Program-made: the position numbers and the translations under genes | Part shown: positions 1 to 13,604 of the stretch, piece by piece | How positions within the stretch are numbered: position 1 is the stretch's first letter | How the letters are laid out: every line of letters starts with the position of its first letter | The notes under the pieces: model-generated | Seen by the model: the letters and a program-made list of their open reading frames with translations, nothing else | Told to the model about the DNA's origin: nothing | Database searches by the model: none | Assembly: GCA_016169945.1 (NCBI GenBank) | Contig: JADLSH010000379.1 | Coordinates: forward strand, 1,144,001 to 1,208,000 | Origin: Trachythela sp. YZ-2020 | Lineage: Eukaryota > Cnidaria > Anthozoa > Malacalcyonacea > Clavulariidae | Direction of reading: 5' to 3' | DNA length: 64,000 bases

Positions 1-3000
1 ATCGAATAATTCTATCAAGTGACGACGTCACTAGGACGCCCCCTAGTGCTTTAATACCGCTCACGCTCATGGTATGACCGGTGTATGAGCGCACCAACTC
101 CCCTGTATTGATGTTATGTGACTGTACCACGGTATCCGCTGACCCACTATATAGAATGTTCTCAAGCACTTGCATACACAACACTGTCAACTTGTGGTCT
201 TTAATATGACGTAGTAGAAGGCCAGTCTAACAGAAAGAATTTGAGGGTTATTTGAGGGATTTATTCGGCGAGATCATTACGACATGCTAAATACAGTAAA
301 GCCCCGCATAAAAGAACCAGTGGGTTAAGAACCACCAGCCTGAAATTTGGGCAATTAAGCACCCAAAATACAAGAACCACTTCAGGCTGACAAATGAAAC
401 TGGTTCTTAAAAAACCTCATTAAACTTTTAGCTGAATTAGTAAGCAGGTACTAGGAAGAAAACAAAATACTGTAATCTTGCTAGCAGGAATTATGTCTTT
501 CAACCACATCATGCATGCATTTATTTGATCAAAACAGCAATCAATTCACAACATAATTCAACTTGAATAACTATATTCAAAAAACTTACATCATGATGGC
601 CCTTTGTTCACTCAAGAGGTTTAAAACTCTAAACCAAGAACAATTGTTTTTGACTGGAAATAAGAACCAGTTAAGAACCACTTCAGCCTGATTTATTTCT
701 AAGTAACCGTTATATAAGAACCACTTCAGCCTGAAGTCAAAATTCACTGGTTCTTTTATGCGGGGCTTTACTGTATTCTGCTATTCTGGGTGCCATGATC
801 GTTGTTTTCATCGAAGTGCCGTTTTCGTTTATATCTTGCGAAATACTGAGAGTTATAAGGCAAGCTATATCTCGCTAGAATCCTTGAACAACGAGGAGTA
901 TTTTGGTGCATAGTTTGTTGTGTTAAGCATGTCTAGAACTCGAGTTATTTAGGGAACGTTGGCATACGATTCAGCTATGTTGGATTTCATTTCAATTAGC
1001 TTTAATTTGTCCAATGGGAATGACGGAATTTGCCACCCAAAGTGGCGAAGCTAAACATTTACGAGTTGTGCCGTCACTTACACGAGTCGAATATGCTATT
1101 GGTTTATGTTTGAGCGTTTTCTCCGGTGTTTCTCATTCAAACTAACCCTTCCACCTTAGCTGTGCTATGTGTCAGCCATGCAGAGGCGCCCCAATAAACC
1201 ACGTTTGGTCTGCGTCCTTTGCTATGAAACAGAGAGTTTAAGATCTACGACGCGGCAATTTGACGACGCGGTCTCAATTCCAGCTCGAGAATGAGCGTTA
1301 AACAGTTTGATTAATGTAATAAATGCTTGAAGCTTTTTCAAATAGCCTTACAAACAGCTAAGTTTTGCTAAACGATGCGGTGTCTGCCATAAGCTCGACT
1401 TTAAGTAACACCTCCAACGTCGCAACAAGCTTTCACGTTGCTTGAAAGACGTGAAAATGCTAAGTTTAACGTTGTGTTGAGAATGACAACGCTGTTGAGG
1501 GGACCACAAATTATTCATACTTTTTGTCTTGCATCAAGAATTTCTTCGAGCGCATTGTCGAGTTGCCGCGTCGTAGATCTTAAACTCTCTAATACTCCAC
1601 TGTAAGAACCCCATGTGGTATTAACTTACACTTTCGTCCCGGATGGTGATAGTCGAGTCAAATGATCCTGTGCACAGCAGCGATCGCTGGCCTTCAGTCG
1701 CTGACGATAAACAACTTATTCTACTTGGTTCATGACAATTGAACTGATCGATACATTCGTTCGTCTGCAATGAAAAATGATATCATTAAACATAAGTATT
1801 CTTTGTTTACTGATTACAGATTAATCGTTTCAAATAAATTAAAAGGTGGTACTCCTCAATCGCATGTAAAAAGACTGATTTCAGTTGGACTCTACTAAAT
1901 ACATGAGGTGTTCTCCGGGTGCACAGGTTTCCTCCTGTAGTAACACAAGTGCATGATGGTCCTTACAGGACCTCTCGGGAAAGCAGTTTACATCTGATAT
2001 AGCTATCCAATATTAATAAAGTTAGTTTAGTTTAGGTTGCTGACCTCCTGTAGTAACACTGGACCAATCAGGGATGACTCATACTGAACCTCTAGGGAGA
2101 ACAATTTAGCTCTGATAGAACTTCCCAGTATAGATAAAGTTAGTTTAATTTTTCATATTTTACCAAGACATACCTTTAAATCTATGACTGCAACGAAACC
2201 AGAACTGAGTCCAACAAACAACTTCCGAAACGCGACGTGAAGACACATGACTCTTCCACGAAAACTGAACTTATGAGTGCAGACACCAGACTTAAATGAA
2301 ATGAAATACTTGAGATTCCTATTGATAGATATGGGGTTGAGTGTTATACTGTAGATCCTTTGGAATATAAAACAATGTAAAGATGACATTAGGATGACAC
2401 AGTGGTTAGTGTATGTGCAATATGCAGTTGTCTGATTATAATTTCACCCAGAAACAACCTAGTTTCCAGAAATATTTTTGGATCTGAACTTTTGCAGAAA
2501 ATAATTAACTGATGAGTAATAACAAAACTATAGTATGCTCTAGTCTAGACTAGCAATTGTAATGCATTTTGTATTCACTATATCAAAATGAACACCACTG
2601 AATATCAAGAAACAATACTCCAATCAGTACAATGTCAAAATCAATCAATGATCATTGAACCTCATTAATGATTAATTTTGAGTCTGAAACCCAGGTTCCC
2701 AGAAAGAAAAAAACATTTTCCACCTCTAGTTCAGCTTAGATTTCTCGTCTGTAGTAACACTGGACCGATAAGAAAAGACCCTTACTGGATCTTTAGGGAG
2801 AACAGTTCAAAACTGATAGAACAGCATTTCTTTGTTGAATGCACTTCAATAGATCTATAAACGTATAATCATAGTTTATCTACCTTAATGTTATAAGCCC
2901 TCACTGTCTGGTCATTAGCTCCAGTAAACAATCTGTCTGTCTTGTCACCACAGCCTGTTATCTAGAATACAATTAAAGTCAACTCTCTTACTGTATTTCT

Positions 3001-6000
3001 ATTACAGAAAAATCTTGAGAGATATTATTAGAGATATTATTCTTACACTGCCAAGAAAAACGGGAAATTCGTTTTCTCGAGTGACTCCATCTATCCATTA
3101 CAAGCTAATCCAGGTGAAGAGTTCCTATTTTCAGTTCCTAATTCATTTGCAATTTTCCTAATTACATTTGGAACTTTGAAAAATCCTTTTGCAAACCCTT
3201 TAGGAACTTTGCAAAGTTCTTAAACCTTTGCAAAGTTCCACACTTCCTGTTTCAATGACCTTGAGCGCAAAGAAGTTGCTTATTTTGTTGAATTTGAAGT
3301 CGAGAGATGTTTTATTTGCATGTAAAATATCCTTACCAAGCAATATTTACATTCATAAAACTGATATAAAGATAAAAAAAGTCCCAAAAATCGATTTTAA
3401 TTTTTTTAATTTATTTATACACTGTAACAGGAAGTGAGAATTTTTCAAGAGGAACCTTCTTGAAAATGTTTCAAGAGCAAGGCTATTGCAGTGAGCTCCA
3501 TATATATATATATATCTGGAGTGAGAACTTACGTCCAAAAAGTGAAGTCAAAGATGGCGGAAATTGACGTCCAGTGCCAATCCCTTTCTATTGTTTTTGT
3601 CAGCGCGGTTTGCACAAGCCGGCAAGGAGTGTGCCAAAATTTCGTGTTTTTATTTCGATTTAAACAATAACATTATGATTTTATGAACTAATAACTTGAT
3701 TAGCGATGCGACCCGTTAGAAAAAACTGGAGTTAGCAGGAAAAAATGGTATGAAAACTGTTTATGACCTTCATGAGTTTGGACGTCAATTGCCGCCATCT
3801 TGGCTTCACTTGGACTATTGGCCGAACATTAGAAGTTCTTACCACTCCAGATATATATGGAGCTCACTGGGCTATTGGCTCACACCATTGGCTTACAAGT
3901 GTAGCTTTTTCTGTATTGTGTGAAATCTCACACGTCAGGAGGAGAATCGGAGCCAGGGATCCGACAAATAGGGTCGTGTGAACAGGGCTTTAAGCTGTCG
4001 AGCCAACGCGGAAACGAGTTTAAGTGAACGAAATATTTTCGTGCCAACAAATTTTTCGTTGTTTCGATATTCGCGAGACAATAATTTTTTTTGTTTTTCT
4101 CTGTTAGTGACAGAATCAATATGAAAATATTTTTACTGCTTTAAGGCAAAGTAACACGAGTAAGAAAATTGCTTCAACTTGCAACAAAAACTGATTTCAA
4201 TGCATGATAGTTATAGAGATGTTTACGAAAGTAGTCTCGTGTTTGGTTACATATGTGTGAACATTTTTAATTAACATCCATTGAAATACGTTCTTGTTGC
4301 AAGTTGTAGCGATGTTGTTGTTCGTATTATTCACTGTATACAATTACCTGAAGACAGTTTACTGCTAGCTCGTGTCCTTCATACGTCTTTAAACATTCTC
4401 CAGTCTGTAAGTAAACAATATTTAATTAGCTTTTGCGTTAAAGACAATGATTACATTGCGATTAAATACAAAATAACCGAGAAGAACTACCGATCATTTT
4501 CAGTCGTACAAAATATCAAAATAAAGCTCACCTTCAAATCAAATGCTTTGGCAGTTCGATCTGCTGAAGCACTGAACAGCTTTCCTTTGTGTGGCTGTGG
4601 AGAGAGAAAGAGAATATATTATAAGCCACCTCTTGTATTGAAGTACACCGATGTAATTACTAGTAACACTTTCTCCGTTTGAAATGTAATCCACTGTTTC
4701 AGTAAAACCCTAGTCAACTCTCACTAGCGTTTCACCACCAACTCTAAATCTCTAATCAACTCTCATGCACTCCCATAAACTCTCATCAATTGACTATGAG
4801 AATTGATGAGAGTTTTTACTCGTTTGACCGGTACGCGCTGTAATATCCAGTCAACTCTCATGCAACTCTTGTTCTCGTTTGACCGGGGCAGTAACTAAGG
4901 ACATTACTTACAAGTATAGAACACACTGCATCCGTGTGTCCAATAAAATCCATCTCACGCGTTGAACCACTGCTATCATCTAAATAAATCATCATTTGTA
5001 TTTTAGATTACTGTCTTGAAATACTGTGTAATATTAAAAGTTCACCATACAGACAGACTTACACATTAAGTAGAAAATGATTACCTTTGTCAATTTCTAA
5101 GCTTGGCACAGTACTGGAGATCCTATCTTGATCACACCTACAAATATCAAACTATACTTCAATTTCTATATTTTTGAATAAATAATTTGCGAACCAAGAT
5201 TAGTGATTCTACTTGTGTGGCTGAAGGCGGAAGAAAAATATATTGTGAAAATATATTATATATTGTAAAAATATCCCTTCCATGAACATAAGGTTCAGGA
5301 CTTTTTTCAACTTTTTGAAGCTTTCTATTAAAAGTAAAAGATTTCATCAACATTTCTACCTCAGCTTGCTAGCCAGATATTCTCTCTCTTTTTCAGCCAA
5401 AACCTGTAGGCGAAAGTGAAATATTAATTGTAGAAACTCGTAGTCCATGTGCCTTTCACCTTCGCGAAATCAAATTCACCCCTGGACGTGGGGCTCGATT
5501 TCTGCAATACGAAGATTCTAACAACCATCGCAGGTTTTCTGCCACAGTAACACTTGATGTATAACACTGCTCAGGTGTAACACAATAAGAAATTGCCGTT
5601 AATGGAACATTAGGGAGAACAATCTAGAACTGATAGAGCTGGTATAAGAAAAGTCCATAGGTAGGTGCGTCAGAGGAAAGAGCCTGGATACGAGCTTGCG
5701 TCTCCCTCCCGATCACCCAGCAGTGTTAAATTACAGTACCTCTTTCGGTCCGTCGTCCTCGTTGACCATCGGTTCGTCAGTGGTACTTGTTATCTCTAGA
5801 CATCCCAAAAACTGTTGCGACTTATCCGAAGCAATTCCACCACAATCTGTTCTTCTTGCATCAAAACTCTCACAAGCTTCCTCAAGAATAGTAGGATTGC
5901 ACCGTTTCCTTGCAAGTTGGCTGCTCTCGGCTTGGGTTTTGCGAAGCACCAAAGTTCCGTCGCTATTTAAAGTAATGGTGGATCCGTTCGAACTTTCAAA

Positions 6001-9000
6001 TGTTTCAATCTCAGTTGAGAGTTTCTCTTGGGTGGCCTGTGAAGATCTTTCCCAACCTGCACGCCCGAGTGTTGTAGGTTTATGCCTGCTTTGGTTAGAC
6101 CAGTCACTGCTACTTGATGTTATGGGATAATGTTGGATACCTGGAGCATTTTTTGATGATACGGGATGATGAGGATCGCTTGTGTGCGAAGACAACCAAG
6201 CATTACGCAGCACGAGCTCTGAAGGAGTGACATTCCGATCATCTGAAATATTTCCATATCTAGTTGACTCACCATGGCTAGAGGTGATTGTTTCATCGTT
6301 TTTATCCGAATTCTTTTCTGAACCGTCCTTTCTTGTCTCTCTTTTCTCTTTGAAGGCAATTCCCTCAGTAAGATCACGAGAGCTTCTTTTGGTTTCATCA
6401 GTTCGATAGTTCTCAAATCCTGGACTACCTCGATTGTATGCTATATCACCTTCTTCATTACTCCTTCGCGTACTTGTATCACCTTCATTACTCCTTTGTG
6501 TACCCACATCACCTTCATTACCCCTTCGTGTACCTATATCACCATCATCACCCCTTCGTGTACCTGTATCACCTTCATTCCCCCTCCGTGTACCTATATC
6601 ACCATCATTACCCCTTTGTGTACATGCATCACCTACATTCCCCCTCCGTGTACCTATATCACCATCATTACCACTTCGTGTCCTTATATCACCATCATTA
6701 CTCCTCCTTGTACTTATATCGCCCTCACCTGTCACCTCAGAAGTCCCTTCTTCGTGGCCTTGCGCTCCTTTAAGGATCTTAACTCTCTTCAATCGAACAA
6801 TATCAATACGTCGCTTAATTTCTATCTCTGAAGACTGCAGTTTCTCTAAATCTTGTTGCATTATTTGCATCTTAAATCGAATTTCCGTCAGCTGCGACTG
6901 AACTATAGACAGATCCTGGATGTACTTTTGCTCTTCTCGTTCCAAATGCAGAAGATCATTTACATTCAGTCTTACACCACTTCCCCCAGGTTTTACCTCA
7001 GGCCGCTGATCGGGAACTGCCACACGTGGTTTCTTCACAGACGCGTTCAAATTCTGAGAATCCAGCGAGTGTCTTCGTTTGGGAATCTCTCTGGATGAAC
7101 CAATCCGAACTGGCTGAGGTGGGATTTCTGACGATCGACTTGAAACCATACCTTGAAAGTCGTTTGATTTACCAAAGCTTCCCAGCTCAATCATCGGTGC
7201 ACCAGGCATACGATATCTTGAATTAGGTGGGTAATTAAACCGTGGTCCAAATGGTACCCTAGGGCTAAACCCAGGAGATGCGATCAACCCGGGGGATGCG
7301 ACCAACCTGGGGGATGCGACCAACCCAGGAGATGCGACCAACCCGGGGGATGCGACCAACCCAGGGGATCTCTGTGGTCGAGTTCGGTAAGGTCGAACTG
7401 ATTTGTACGGATAACGTGGTCGGTGAGGTGGTCTGTACACCTGGCTTGGAAAGCTCGAGAAAGGGAGCGCTCCAAAACCTGGACTTCGTGGAGATGCCGG
7501 GTTTTCAATGCTATTAAGATCTATCATAGCATCCAAAGGTTTCATACGTGGCGCTCCTCTACGCTCGTGTAAATGACTTGCTTCTCCAGAATCGAAATGT
7601 GGTGACCGAGATCTGCTTCTTGCCTGTTCACTTAAACGATTCGTACTACCAAGTTCTATCATTGGTTCGGCATGGTCACTCTTCCCTGTCAGATCAGTGG
7701 AGACAGGCGATCTTGATCGACTTCTTGGAATGACATTCTTTGAACCACTTGGGTGGTGATCTATTTGGTGTCCACTTCCAAGTGCAATCATCGGTCCATT
7801 AGGCGAACGAGATTTACTACGCTGATCAATCGTAACGGGTGATCTTGACAAACTTCTGGAAATCGTATGCTTCGCATTTTCCAGATAGTTATGTAATTGT
7901 TTGGCACTTCCGAGTTCGATCATGGGTTCCTTAACGTTAGGAGGAGTATTCCCTGATCGCTCAGTCCTGATAGATGACCTAGACGAACTTCTAGGAACGG
8001 TATGCTTTGTACTTTCCAAGAAATCATGTAACTGTTTACCACTTCCGAGTTCCATCATCCCTTCCTTAGCACTAGATGGACGGGAATGAGTTGGTGCTTC
8101 GTTTGAATATGACGAACTGAACGGACTTCTTCCACGCACGTGTGGTACTTGTTCACTGAGCTGGCTCGTACTTGTATTAAGGTCAATCATAGGTCCACCA
8201 CCACTTGCTGTTGCATCATCAAGGGGAGACCTAGATTATAATGATAATTATTTAGTGTCGTTTACACAGAGTGTGGAGCTTTAGGCTGATGATACAAGTG
8301 TTCGGCAATTAAGGGTTTGGGCAGTGGTGGGCACCAGGGAGGGGGGTGAAGCACCCCAATAATTTCTCAAAGCCTTTGAATGATAGCTGATTAGTTAACT
8401 GTGTAGCAAAGCTGTATCTATGATTTTACAACCACGAAAGCCTCGATAGGCTATAATTTAAGTAAATTTGCATACAATTTAAGCCAAAAAGGTTTTGAAA
8501 CCTGTGATTTAATTACCAGCAACAAAAGGGTGGTTATATGTTGGCAACCTAATTTCACACTCCCAATATTTTGCGAAGTGTTCACACCCCAATATTTTAC
8601 GTGTCCACCACTGGATTTGGGGGGTGAATTGTAGGGAATGCCCTCTGGCTGTCACCCTCACCATATGACCCATGTCAGTGGCAGCAAATCTCAGGTTTCA
8701 AAAACTTTTTGGCTTAAATTTCATGCAAATTTACTTATAATAAATTATAGCCTATTAAAGATTTTGTGGTTGTAAAATCATTGATACAGCTTTGTTGCAC
8801 AGTTAATCAGCTATCATTCAAAGGCTTTGAGAAATCATTGGGGGGGGAGGCATCGCCCCCCTGGTGTCCGCCCTGGTGTGCGCCACTGACCTATGTCTAA
8901 TTACCGAGCACAGCCAAGGTAGAAGCCTGGGTAGTTTTTAGTGAGGCTGGAAAAACCAGAGGATCTGTTGAAAAACCCTTGAAGCACTGAGGAGAGAACC

Positions 9001-10910
9001 AACCACAATTCTACTTAATACATGACCACTCAAGCAGCCTGTGCAGTGTGCACGGTAATTACCCATCCTAAATAATACCCTACCCTTGAACTTTAGTAAT
9101 AGGCTTATCTCAATAGTAAGAGGCAGTGTACTAGCCGCATCTGCCCACGGTGCTCCCCAAGATAAGCTTACCTGGCTAAGCTTCTTGCAGATGAATGCAG
9201 GGAATCTCCAAGCTGTCCAAAACGACTTGTACTCCCATGATCAATCATAGATTGATTGCGAGCTTGGGGATCTATCGGAGATTTTGAACTTCGTCCACTA
9301 ACACGCACTGTTCTACTCTCGTTCGATTTCTTACCACTCCCGTGATTAACTGCATCTTCGCTAGCCAAATCATCGGCAAATGAAGCTCTCCTAACACCTT
9401 GTGACAACGCTTTAGCAACGTTCGACCTACTTTTGGTAAGTTCATTGAAAGGCGATTTGCACATGCGTTTAAATTCCTCTACCACACCTTTATCCAAACT
9501 AGTTGTAATATCACTACCTCCATCTAAAGCCGTAGAACTCCCAGATTCTTCATAAGGTGATCTAGAATTCCTGCCAGTCATTGGCGGTGGACTATCCTTC
9601 TGCAGGAGACTCACATAGTGAGACCCCAGGTCAACAAGTCCTCGACTTTGCAGTTTATCTGTGACAGTTTTGCGATGATCTAAGGATTGAGTTGATCGTC
9701 TACCCTCATATGTGGATGAACTAAACCGCCGTCTATTAAGTAATTTAGCTGGAACAGGGATCGAGCCAGGATACTCTGTAGGTGAAACTGACTTGCTTTT
9801 GGGCATACTCAAAGTAGGTTTCAAGTTTCGAGAAGAACTTGTAGCATGACTACGATTCATTTCTTTTCTTCTTTCAGAGCTTTGTCCACTAGATGAATGA
9901 TGGGATTTAGTAGCCTCAGTTCGATTATTGCTTTCATCTTCCGAGTCTGTAATCCCGGGTTTCTTAGAATGTGTAAACCTTGATCTTGACTTATTAAAGT
10001 TTGGAACGATGCTTCCTGAGTGACCTTCCTCATGACGCTTCGCAACACCATACTTTGAAGCCAAGACTCTTCGAATTTCAAGAGGTATTGCTTTCTTGGA
10101 AAGATCTAGAAGATTCCCGCCATCGTGATTCTTGGAAAATCTAGAACCGGTTAAACCTGTTGAAGAACCGGATAATCCTGTCCCACTAGTCTTTTCTTTC
10201 CCAGATAGTGTATTACTGTTTCCTTGGGTTGAACTTTTATCAACACTCAAGTCCGATAACTGGTTTTCCATATCATCATTAGTTGAGCACAAAACCATGT
10301 CCGAACCGGAATCAGGTTTTTCCTTTTTGACAATTACATCTTTTTCTGGTATATGGACTTTCGGAAGGTTCTTTGCTTGCAATAACTGTGACCACGTTAG
10401 GTCAGGGCCTGATTGTAAAGAACTCAGTGATTGCTGTAAATGTGACCCTAGGTCCATGGTGGGAAACTGATGGGTAGATCTTGAAGATACGGAGCTATCC
10501 AACGACAAGCGTTCTTGTTTTATCTTAGCAGGTTTAAAGGTGTTAGAGCCATCCTGTTTCGAATTTGATGATTCTCTATCTTGCGCATTGTTTTCATTTG
10601 AGCATGTCTGATGCTCCAACTCAAGGTTAGGCTCAGTTTTGATCTTCACAGCTGAACTCAATATGCTACCTGAGCGGTTCTGTTCATTCCAATGCCTGGG
10701 CATTAACAAAGTTTGCTGATCGAAATTTGTTTGAAGTGCTGTACTATGAACAGGGAGATCTTGTTCTGCCTGTTCTGAATGAAAATTTGAAGTATCTGGT
10801 AAATATTCTTCTGATATTTGTGTGTGATCTCTACTGCTCGAGTTTGGGGAGTGTCTTGAATATGCTTCTGTTACTTTAACTTTCCGTCTTGTTGCTTTCT
10901 TCCGGGACAT
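1..10910 (-). CDS. ZNF106: ZNF106 orthologue (WD40-repeat protein), partial at the left edge
   Basis: Spliced minus-strand gene. Coding exons in transcript order: 10910-9172, 8230-5740, 5403-5360, 5137-5085, 4979-4912, 4594-4532, 4404-4348, 2961-2884, 2290-2174, 226-1 (continues off the window). All junctions have AG/GT borders and matching phases, giving about 1645 codons. The first two exons (about 1410 codons) encode a disordered Ser/Arg/Gly-rich region with a coiled coil (about 6960-6790). The later exons encode successive WD40 blades, e.g. FIGHTDAVCSIL, then LFSASADRTAKAFDLK, TGECLKTYEGHELAVNCLQ, LFTGANDQTVRAYNIK and TGELVRSYTGHTMSVSG. The blade order and wording match the C-terminal propeller of vertebrate ZNF106, an RNA-binding nuclear-speckle/neuromuscular protein. 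The C-terminal zinc fingers would lie beyond base 1. The N-terminal C2H2 fingers of vertebrate ZNF106 are not seen here. In-frame stops in the inferred upstream exon support the ATG at 10910. Confidence 0.88.
294..773. mobile_element. Tc1/mariner-type MITE
   Basis: About 30-bp terminal inverted repeats (CAGTAAAGCCCCGCATAAAA at left, its complement at right) are flanked on both sides by the dinucleotide TA (292-293 and 774-775). This is the target duplication expected for Tc1/mariner elements. The interior repeats 'aagaaccacttcagcctga' and has no ORF. It lies in the last visible intron of ZNF106. Confidence 0.85.
1231..1590. mobile_element. Inverted-repeat element (MITE)
   Basis: Perfect 28-bp arms at 1231-1258 and 1563-1590 (agagagtttaagatctacga...) enclose about 300 bp without an ORF. 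It sits in a ZNF106 intron. The 1110-1200 flank carries a Deu-like SINE fragment. Confidence 0.8.
1910..2148 (+). repeat. Two adjacent copies of a dispersed short repeat
   Basis: Both copies share the phrases 'cctcctgtagtaacac', 'acctcta/tcggga(g)aac/agcagttt' and 'ctgatagaactt..agtata.ataaagttagttta'. Related copies occur at 2745-2835, 5540-5650, 54586-54700 (reverse) and 63890-63975. It is a SINE-like family specific to this genome. Confidence 0.7.
3479..3880. mobile_element. MITE with about 45-bp inverted repeats
   Basis: The left arm 'ggctattgcagtgagctcc(at)n tctggagtgagaact' pairs with the right arm ending 'ggagctcactgggctattggc'. Internal sub-arms 'gtgaagtcaaagatggcgg' and 'ccgccatcttggcttcac' also pair. 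It sits in the ZNF106 intron between exons 4348 and 2961. Confidence 0.75.
6430..6730 (-). repeat. Coding minisatellite in ZNF106 (30-bp, 10-residue unit)
   Basis: About nine tandem copies of a 30-bp unit encode degenerate decapeptides of the type GDIGTRRGNE. Units differ at several positions, so the array is old or selected. It lies within the second long disordered exon, after the coiled coil. Confidence 0.9.
7262..7372 (-). repeat. Coding minisatellite in ZNF106 (18-bp unit, LVASPG)
   Basis: Six to seven tandem 18-bp units encode LVASPG/LIASPG hexapeptides in frame in the long disordered exon. Confidence 0.9.
8321..8889. mobile_element. Palindromic DNA transposon remnant
   Basis: Two arms of about 170 bp (8340-8510 and 8690-8860) are inverted copies of each other, with ends like 'GCAGTGG.GGGCACCAGGG'. 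There is no ORF. It occupies most of the intron between the two long ZNF106 exons. Confidence 0.75.
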
Positions 10911-12160
10911 GATTTTGTCTTCTTTTAGGCTGAAATGAGCAATGGAAAAACAACATAATGGAAATTTTGACAGTGCAGCCTATATCTAGTCAATGGATAT
11001 CTGATATTTCTACACCAAAATTTCATTGTCTTCACACTTTTACAAGTTGCATGTTTGAAACTTGATGACTTTGTTTGGTTTGCTGGACCTGGCCTGTATA
11101 AATATGTAGTTAACTTTAACTATAGTTAAGTGCATTGTCTTAACTACCCAAAATGTTGTTAAGCTGTAGTTAAGAGTTTTATACAACCGGCCCCAGTACA
11201 TTGACTATGTATACATGTAGTATTCATGGACAGTCCCTGTAGAATCATAATCTTGGTTTATTTTTTGTATCATGTTATCACGTTTGTACTTTATGCCAAA
11301 ATTACTACATGGAGGCACCAAGCCCTACTATGCCACTGGGTGGTCACATTGCAACCATAGTACCGCGTAACACACCAGGTGTTACGATTATATGCATCAA
11401 TTGGAAATTAGGCAACATGTTAACAGATTCTTGCACAAGATTAGACCAAAACCTTTCTCAGAGCAAATTGCCAAGTATATATATATATTGTGTCAAGCAC
11501 TTATAATATCCAGGCAATATTGGGGATTAGTCTGGTTACATTGTTGAACAGTATTCAAATAGGCGGCACAGTATAGAGACGACCAGTAGGTCCACTCGGC
11601 GATGCAACATGTAGCCGGCTTTTTATGCAAAAATATGCAGTTTACTGGCCAGGAAAGTTAGTCCAGCTTGCTTATTGGCCAGAAAAAGCAATTGACTGGC
11701 TGCCAATGCGTAATGAGCGGCCACACAAAATTTCAAATGAGTGGCCCTACTGCTCGTCTCTATACTGTGTAGGCAGTATCTCAGGATATCTGAGTTTTCC
11801 TAGTTCATATATATAATCAGCCTCTTTATAGAACTTATAGTCACTAACAGACTAACTACGTCTTTCTGTATAAGTACTCCACAAGACCACAGCCGTTGGC
11901 AATAGAAAAGTTCACATACTAAATTTGTACCATGTGAAATATATAAACATACACACAGAATTATAGTTTATAACTTTATAGAGAGACAAAGCCCGATGAC
12001 AGAACAGATTTGAAACATATTTACCAACTTTACTAATCTAAAACATATAAAAGAAAAACTGTTAAATGTTTACCTGAGTTAGTTCAACAGGACGCTGTGA
12101 AATCTATTCGGTAAACGGACATTAGCAAATTCGCGTTGTCAACCATGCAGAATTCCAATT
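10911..12160 (-). other. ZNF106 inferred 5' UTR exon and first intron
   Basis: The coding exon is preceded by a good acceptor (tttcag, exon begins 10927), so the first exon lies upstream. A candidate non-coding exon ends at 12074 with donor CAG/GTAAAC and begins somewhere near 12100-12160. Spliced to 10927 it places a stop codon in frame ahead of the ATG at 10910. The intron holds a short inverted repeat (11091-11193) and no other recognisable gene. The transcription start was not located. Confidence 0.45.
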
Positions 12161-12309
12161 ATACTAGCCTTCTTTCGTCAAAATGATCTTAAAAACCAAA
12201 TAACCCAGACGTGTATTTTACTTTTTAAAAACACAAGTAATAAAATGACGCAAAGTTTAGTTGAAATATTAGCCACGACTATTGTTTTCTAAACTGAGAT
12301 CTCATGCAA

Positions 12310-12850
12310 AGAAGGACATTTGACTCTTTCATATCCTGTGATTAGGAAAATCCGTTTCCGCATAATGCCTTTTCCCGACAACCGATTTCCGTTCGACGTC
12401 AATAAAACGAGGAGTGGTTTCCGTTCTGACCTTTTCCGGACCCCTTTGTTGCTTTGTCATTCCTCCTTTGGGTATAAGTGCAACCTGATACAGAGGGTCA
12501 AATTTACCTCCCTTCTCCCCCCTGAAACCCGGAGGTGTCTTAAGAAAACAGGGGGAGGCACCGTTCGAGTCTATAACCCTGCGATATTGGTAGGTTTCAG
12601 CACATTTCAGCATAAAGCGTTGCGGGGTAGCAGATCGTGGTAAACTTCAGAAATATTCACACTTATAGGAGCAAGAGGATATCTCTTTCTTTTATATACT
12701 CGCCACGAAGTACATGTGATAAAAATCAACGTTATTCTCTTACTATGATAACTGCCATTGACCACAATCTGCTGCCGATGGTGTTTGCGATGAAGCTCAA
12801 AGCAGAAAACTATTACCAAAAAAGACCATTGACAGCTTATTGTAGAATAC
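12310..12850. other. Intergenic stretch upstream of ZNF106
   Basis: I see no convincing gene. The two opposite-strand ORFs here are short, lack splice context and overlap each other, so they look like chance frames. Confidence 0.5.
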
Positions 12851-12854
12851 TAGT

Positions 12855-13140
12855 AGAAGGTGTTTGTAAATGGAATATTCGAACGAAAATTTATATACAT
12901 TTTTAGACCTAACCAGGAGCAGTTGCGAAAAATGCAACTTTAGGTCCTCCGGCAGGAATTGAATCTGCGGACCTGCGATTCCGGTGCAGCTCTCTGACCA
13001 ACTGAGCTACAGAGTCCAGTTGCTGAGAATTAACCGCAAGTTCGGTATATAGGATGGAGTGATGCCAGTATTAGGTATGGGTAATCTCGTACATTTTTAT
13101 CCCTAGCCAGGAGCAGTTGCGAAAAATACAACTTAGGCCC
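12855..13140 (-). repeat. tRNA-derived SINE
   Basis: Read on the minus strand it has a Pol III A-box-like GTAGCTCAGTTGGTCAGAG and a B-box-like region (GCAGATTCAATTCCTGC) spaced as in a tRNA. This is followed by a tail ending 'cgcaactgctcctgg...'. The acceptor stem does not pair, so it is not a functional tRNA. A second copy is at 56384-56748, and both carry the flank 'gaatattcgaacgaaaatttatatacattttta'. Confidence 0.8.
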
Positions 13141-13164
13141 TCTGGCAGGAATTGAACCTACACT

Positions 13165-13355
13165 GGACCACCACGTTTGAGATATCTTTTTCAGGTAGTT
13201 CAGACACAAACCACGGCAGCTTATTGTAGAATACTACCTGCACTGGACCACCACGTTTGAGATATCTTTTTCAGGTAGTTAAGACAGTGGAACCCACGTT
13301 CGAGATATTTTCAGGTAGTTCAGACACAAACCACTACAGCTTATTGGACCCTCAC
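13165..13355. repeat. Imperfect tandem repeat, about 80-100 bp unit
   Basis: The segment 'cactggaccaccacgtttgagatatctttttcaggtagtt' recurs two to three times with 'cagacacaaaccac.gcagcttattg' between copies. Confidence 0.75.
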
Positions 13356-13604
13356 ATTTGAGAAACTATCTGTTCGCCCATGTAATATACTTGGCTTTGA
13401 GTTTTGTATTTTATTTCAACAACCCTGAAAATTGTTAAAAAGGCGCTCATCTAACCAGCATTATTGTGTTGTACTCGATGTTGTACATCTTTTTCATCAA
13501 ATAGAAGGTACGCCGCACATACAATCCCAGATACCACGTAAAACTGTAATCTAATCTTAGCCAAAGGAGCTGTATGTTCGATTGTTCCACAACCATATTG
13601 AGGA

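Noticed and set aside
5696..7733. Plus-strand ORFs of 60-155 aa opposite the ZNF106 exons
   Set aside because: Antisense shadows of the low-complexity coding sequence; they follow the minus-strand repeats.
12955..13025. Functional tRNA gene on the minus strand
   Set aside because: A- and B-box-like parts are present but the acceptor stem does not pair, and it is followed by a SINE tail.
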